From assembly GCA_947626755.1 (NCBI GenBank), contig CANQTP010000006.1, forward strand, positions 28,270 to 92,269: a DNA stretch of 64,000 nucleotides, written 5' to 3'. Position numbers and translations under genes: made by a program. Source of the DNA: an uncultured Clostridia bacterium (GTDB taxonomy: Bacteria; Bacillota; Clostridia; Oscillospirales; Ruminococcaceae). Positions within the stretch are counted from its first letter, which is position 1. The number at the start of each line of letters is the position of its first letter. The notes beneath the pieces were generated by a model. That model ran no database searches. It had not been told where the DNA came from and saw only the letters and a list, made by a program, of their open reading frames with translations. Positions 63,154 through 64,000 of this stretch are shown piece by piece.

Positions 63154-63873
63154 ATGCCGAGATTTTTTACCGATTCCCCTGCGGAAAATATTATACGCGT
63201 AACGGGCAGCGATGCACGGCATATAGGCTATTCCCTGCGAATGAAATGCGGTGAAAGCATTACTTTCTGCCATGGCGGAATTGATTATCACACGGTAATA
63301 GAATCCTTCACCGAGGACGAAGTTATCTGCCGCGTGGAAAGCAAAGAGCCGTCACGCTCCGAGCCGTCGGTGTTCCTGACCTTGTATCAGGCGTTCCCGA
63401 AGCAGGACAAATTAGAATTTATCATTCAGAAAACCACGGAGCTGGGAATTTCGCGGATAGTGCCGTTAATATCGGCGCGGTGCATTTCCCGCCCCGATGA
63501 GAAAAGCTATGCAAAGAAGCTGGAACGTTTCCGCAAGATAGCGGAAGAAGCCGCCAAGCAGTCGGGACGGGGGATAATTCCCGAAATTTCTCCGCTTATG
63601 GATTTTGAAGAAGCACTGCGGGATATGCAGGACAGCGATCTGAAACTGTTCTGCTATGAAAACGGCGGGAAAAAATTAAACAGCGTAAATTTCCCCACAA
63701 GCGGGAAAATTGCCGTAATGATAGGTTCGGAAGGCGGATTTGAGCGTTCCGAAGCGGAGCGGGCGGAGCAGTCCGGAGCGGTTAATATTTCCCTCGGGGA
63801 GCGGATCCTTCGCTGCGAGACCTGCCCCGTTGCAATGACTGCCATAATCATGAACCGGACAGATAATTTATAA
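63154..63873 (+). CDS. rsmE: 16S rRNA (uracil1498-N3)-methyltransferase RsmE
   Basis: 239 residues with a PUA-like N-terminal domain (PRFFTDSPAENIIRVTGSDA, RHIGYSLRMKCGESITFC) and a SPOUT knot C-terminus: YQAFPKQDKLEFIIQKTTEL, IVPLISARCIS, IGSEGGFERSEAE and LGERILRCETCPVAM. It methylates N3 of U1498 in 16S rRNA. Follows the amidohydrolase by six bases. Stop at 63873 is directly followed by a TAATTCGTAATGCG repeat. Confidence 0.95.
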   Translation: MPRFFTDSPAENIIRVTGSDARHIGYSLRMKCGESITFCHGGIDYHTVIESFTEDEVICRVESKEPSRSEPSVFLTLYQAFPKQDKLEFIIQKTTELGISRIVPLISARCISRPDEKSYAKKLERFRKIAEEAAKQSGRGIIPEISPLMDFEEALRDMQDSDLKLFCYENGGKKLNSVNFPTSGKIAVMIGSEGGFERSEAERAEQSGAVNISLGERILRCETCPVAMTAIIMNRTDNL

Positions 63874-63951
63874 TGCATAATTCGTAATTCGTAATGCGTA
63901 ATTAAAGAGTTGAGAGTTAAGAGTTGAGAGTTGAGAGCAGGCTGAGCCTGC
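63872..63951. repeat. stacked repeats after rsmE (TAATTCG array, heptads, palindrome tip; copy J)
   Basis: TAATTCGTAATGCG array (63876-63903), TTGAGAG heptads (63906-63936) and a tip GCAGGCTGAGCCTGC (63937-63951), in the same order as at 58512-58593. The arm after the tip is lost after six bases. Confidence 0.85.
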
Positions 63952-63958
63952 ACGCATG

Positions 63959-63998
63959 ATTTTTGAAAAAACCGCCGAAAGGCGGTTTTTTCAAAAAT
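63959..63998. terminator. terminator after rsmE
   Basis: Long perfect stem (18 bp) with core AACCGCC / GGCGGTT, GAAA loop and T-run; symmetrical, so it can act in both directions. Confidence 0.93.
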
Positions 63999-64000
63999 GT

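Overview
This 64 kb window reads as the chromosome of an anaerobic, probably spore-forming Clostridia-class Firmicute, most likely a Ruminococcus-like member of the Oscillospirales. The reasons are the mnmE-mnmG-rsmG-noc/parAB order typical of the Firmicute origin flank, a spoVAC gene, a rubredoxin-first rubrerythrin, BioY, pyruvate phosphate dikinase, two glycogen phosphorylases and a GH130 mannan phosphorylase. Vegetative promoters are of the TTGNNN-17-TATAAT type and many starts are preceded by AAAGGACGG or GGAGG. The species call is inference.

Layout. 1-6.2 kb is the origin-proximal segregation block: the end of mnmE, a GNAT acetyltransferase, mnmG, rsmG and noc, facing parB-parA, with four identical 16-bp parS palindromes in the gene junctions. 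6.2-9 kb holds an ECF sigma factor overlapping a membrane protein that joins an anti-sigma-like N-terminus to an extracellular serpin. 9-26 kb carries sbcDC, two glycogen phosphorylases, an Rpn-type nuclease with a duplicated tail, an NfeD/SPFH membrane pair, and a GH130/GH2 saccharide locus. 26-37 kb is a toxin-antitoxin pair, mfd, pth, a four-helix-bundle gene, prs, glmU and ppdK. 37-38 kb has a small membrane protein and an XRE regulator. 38.29-44.35 kb is a roughly 6 kb integrated element in a tRNA-Pro(GGG) gene, with a tyrosine recombinase, a broken relaxase, an EcsC/SHOCT protein and an AraC/GyrI pair. 44.4-53.8 kb has a secreted transglutaminase-like protein, an EF-G paralogue, a lipoprotein, BioY with a BirA-type operator, clpC and rubrerythrin. 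54.3-58.5 kb is a compact operon with an alpha/beta hydrolase, a stand-alone condensation domain, a carrier protein and an AMP-forming ligase: a minimal NRPS-like pathway of unknown product. 58.9-64 kb has a membrane acyltransferase, tRNA-Pro(CGG), a PP2C phosphatase, spoVAC, an amidohydrolase and rsmE.

Almost every longer intergenic gap is filled by repeats of a few interlocking families: (i) a roughly 200-bp inverted-repeat element whose arms end in a 15-bp palindrome such as GCAGGCTGAGCCTGC; (ii) heptamer-like TTGAGAG/AACTCTC tandem arrays; (iii) TAATTCGTAATGCG tandem repeats; (iv) hairpin pairs after tRNA-Pro genes. The palindrome tips vary with matched changes in both arms. In at least four genes the repeat supplies the last codons and the stop.

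The observations I would follow first are the hydrolase/condensation/carrier/ligase operon with its paired operator-like palindromes, the sigma/anti-sigma-serpin pair, and the repeat family that rewrites gene 3' ends.
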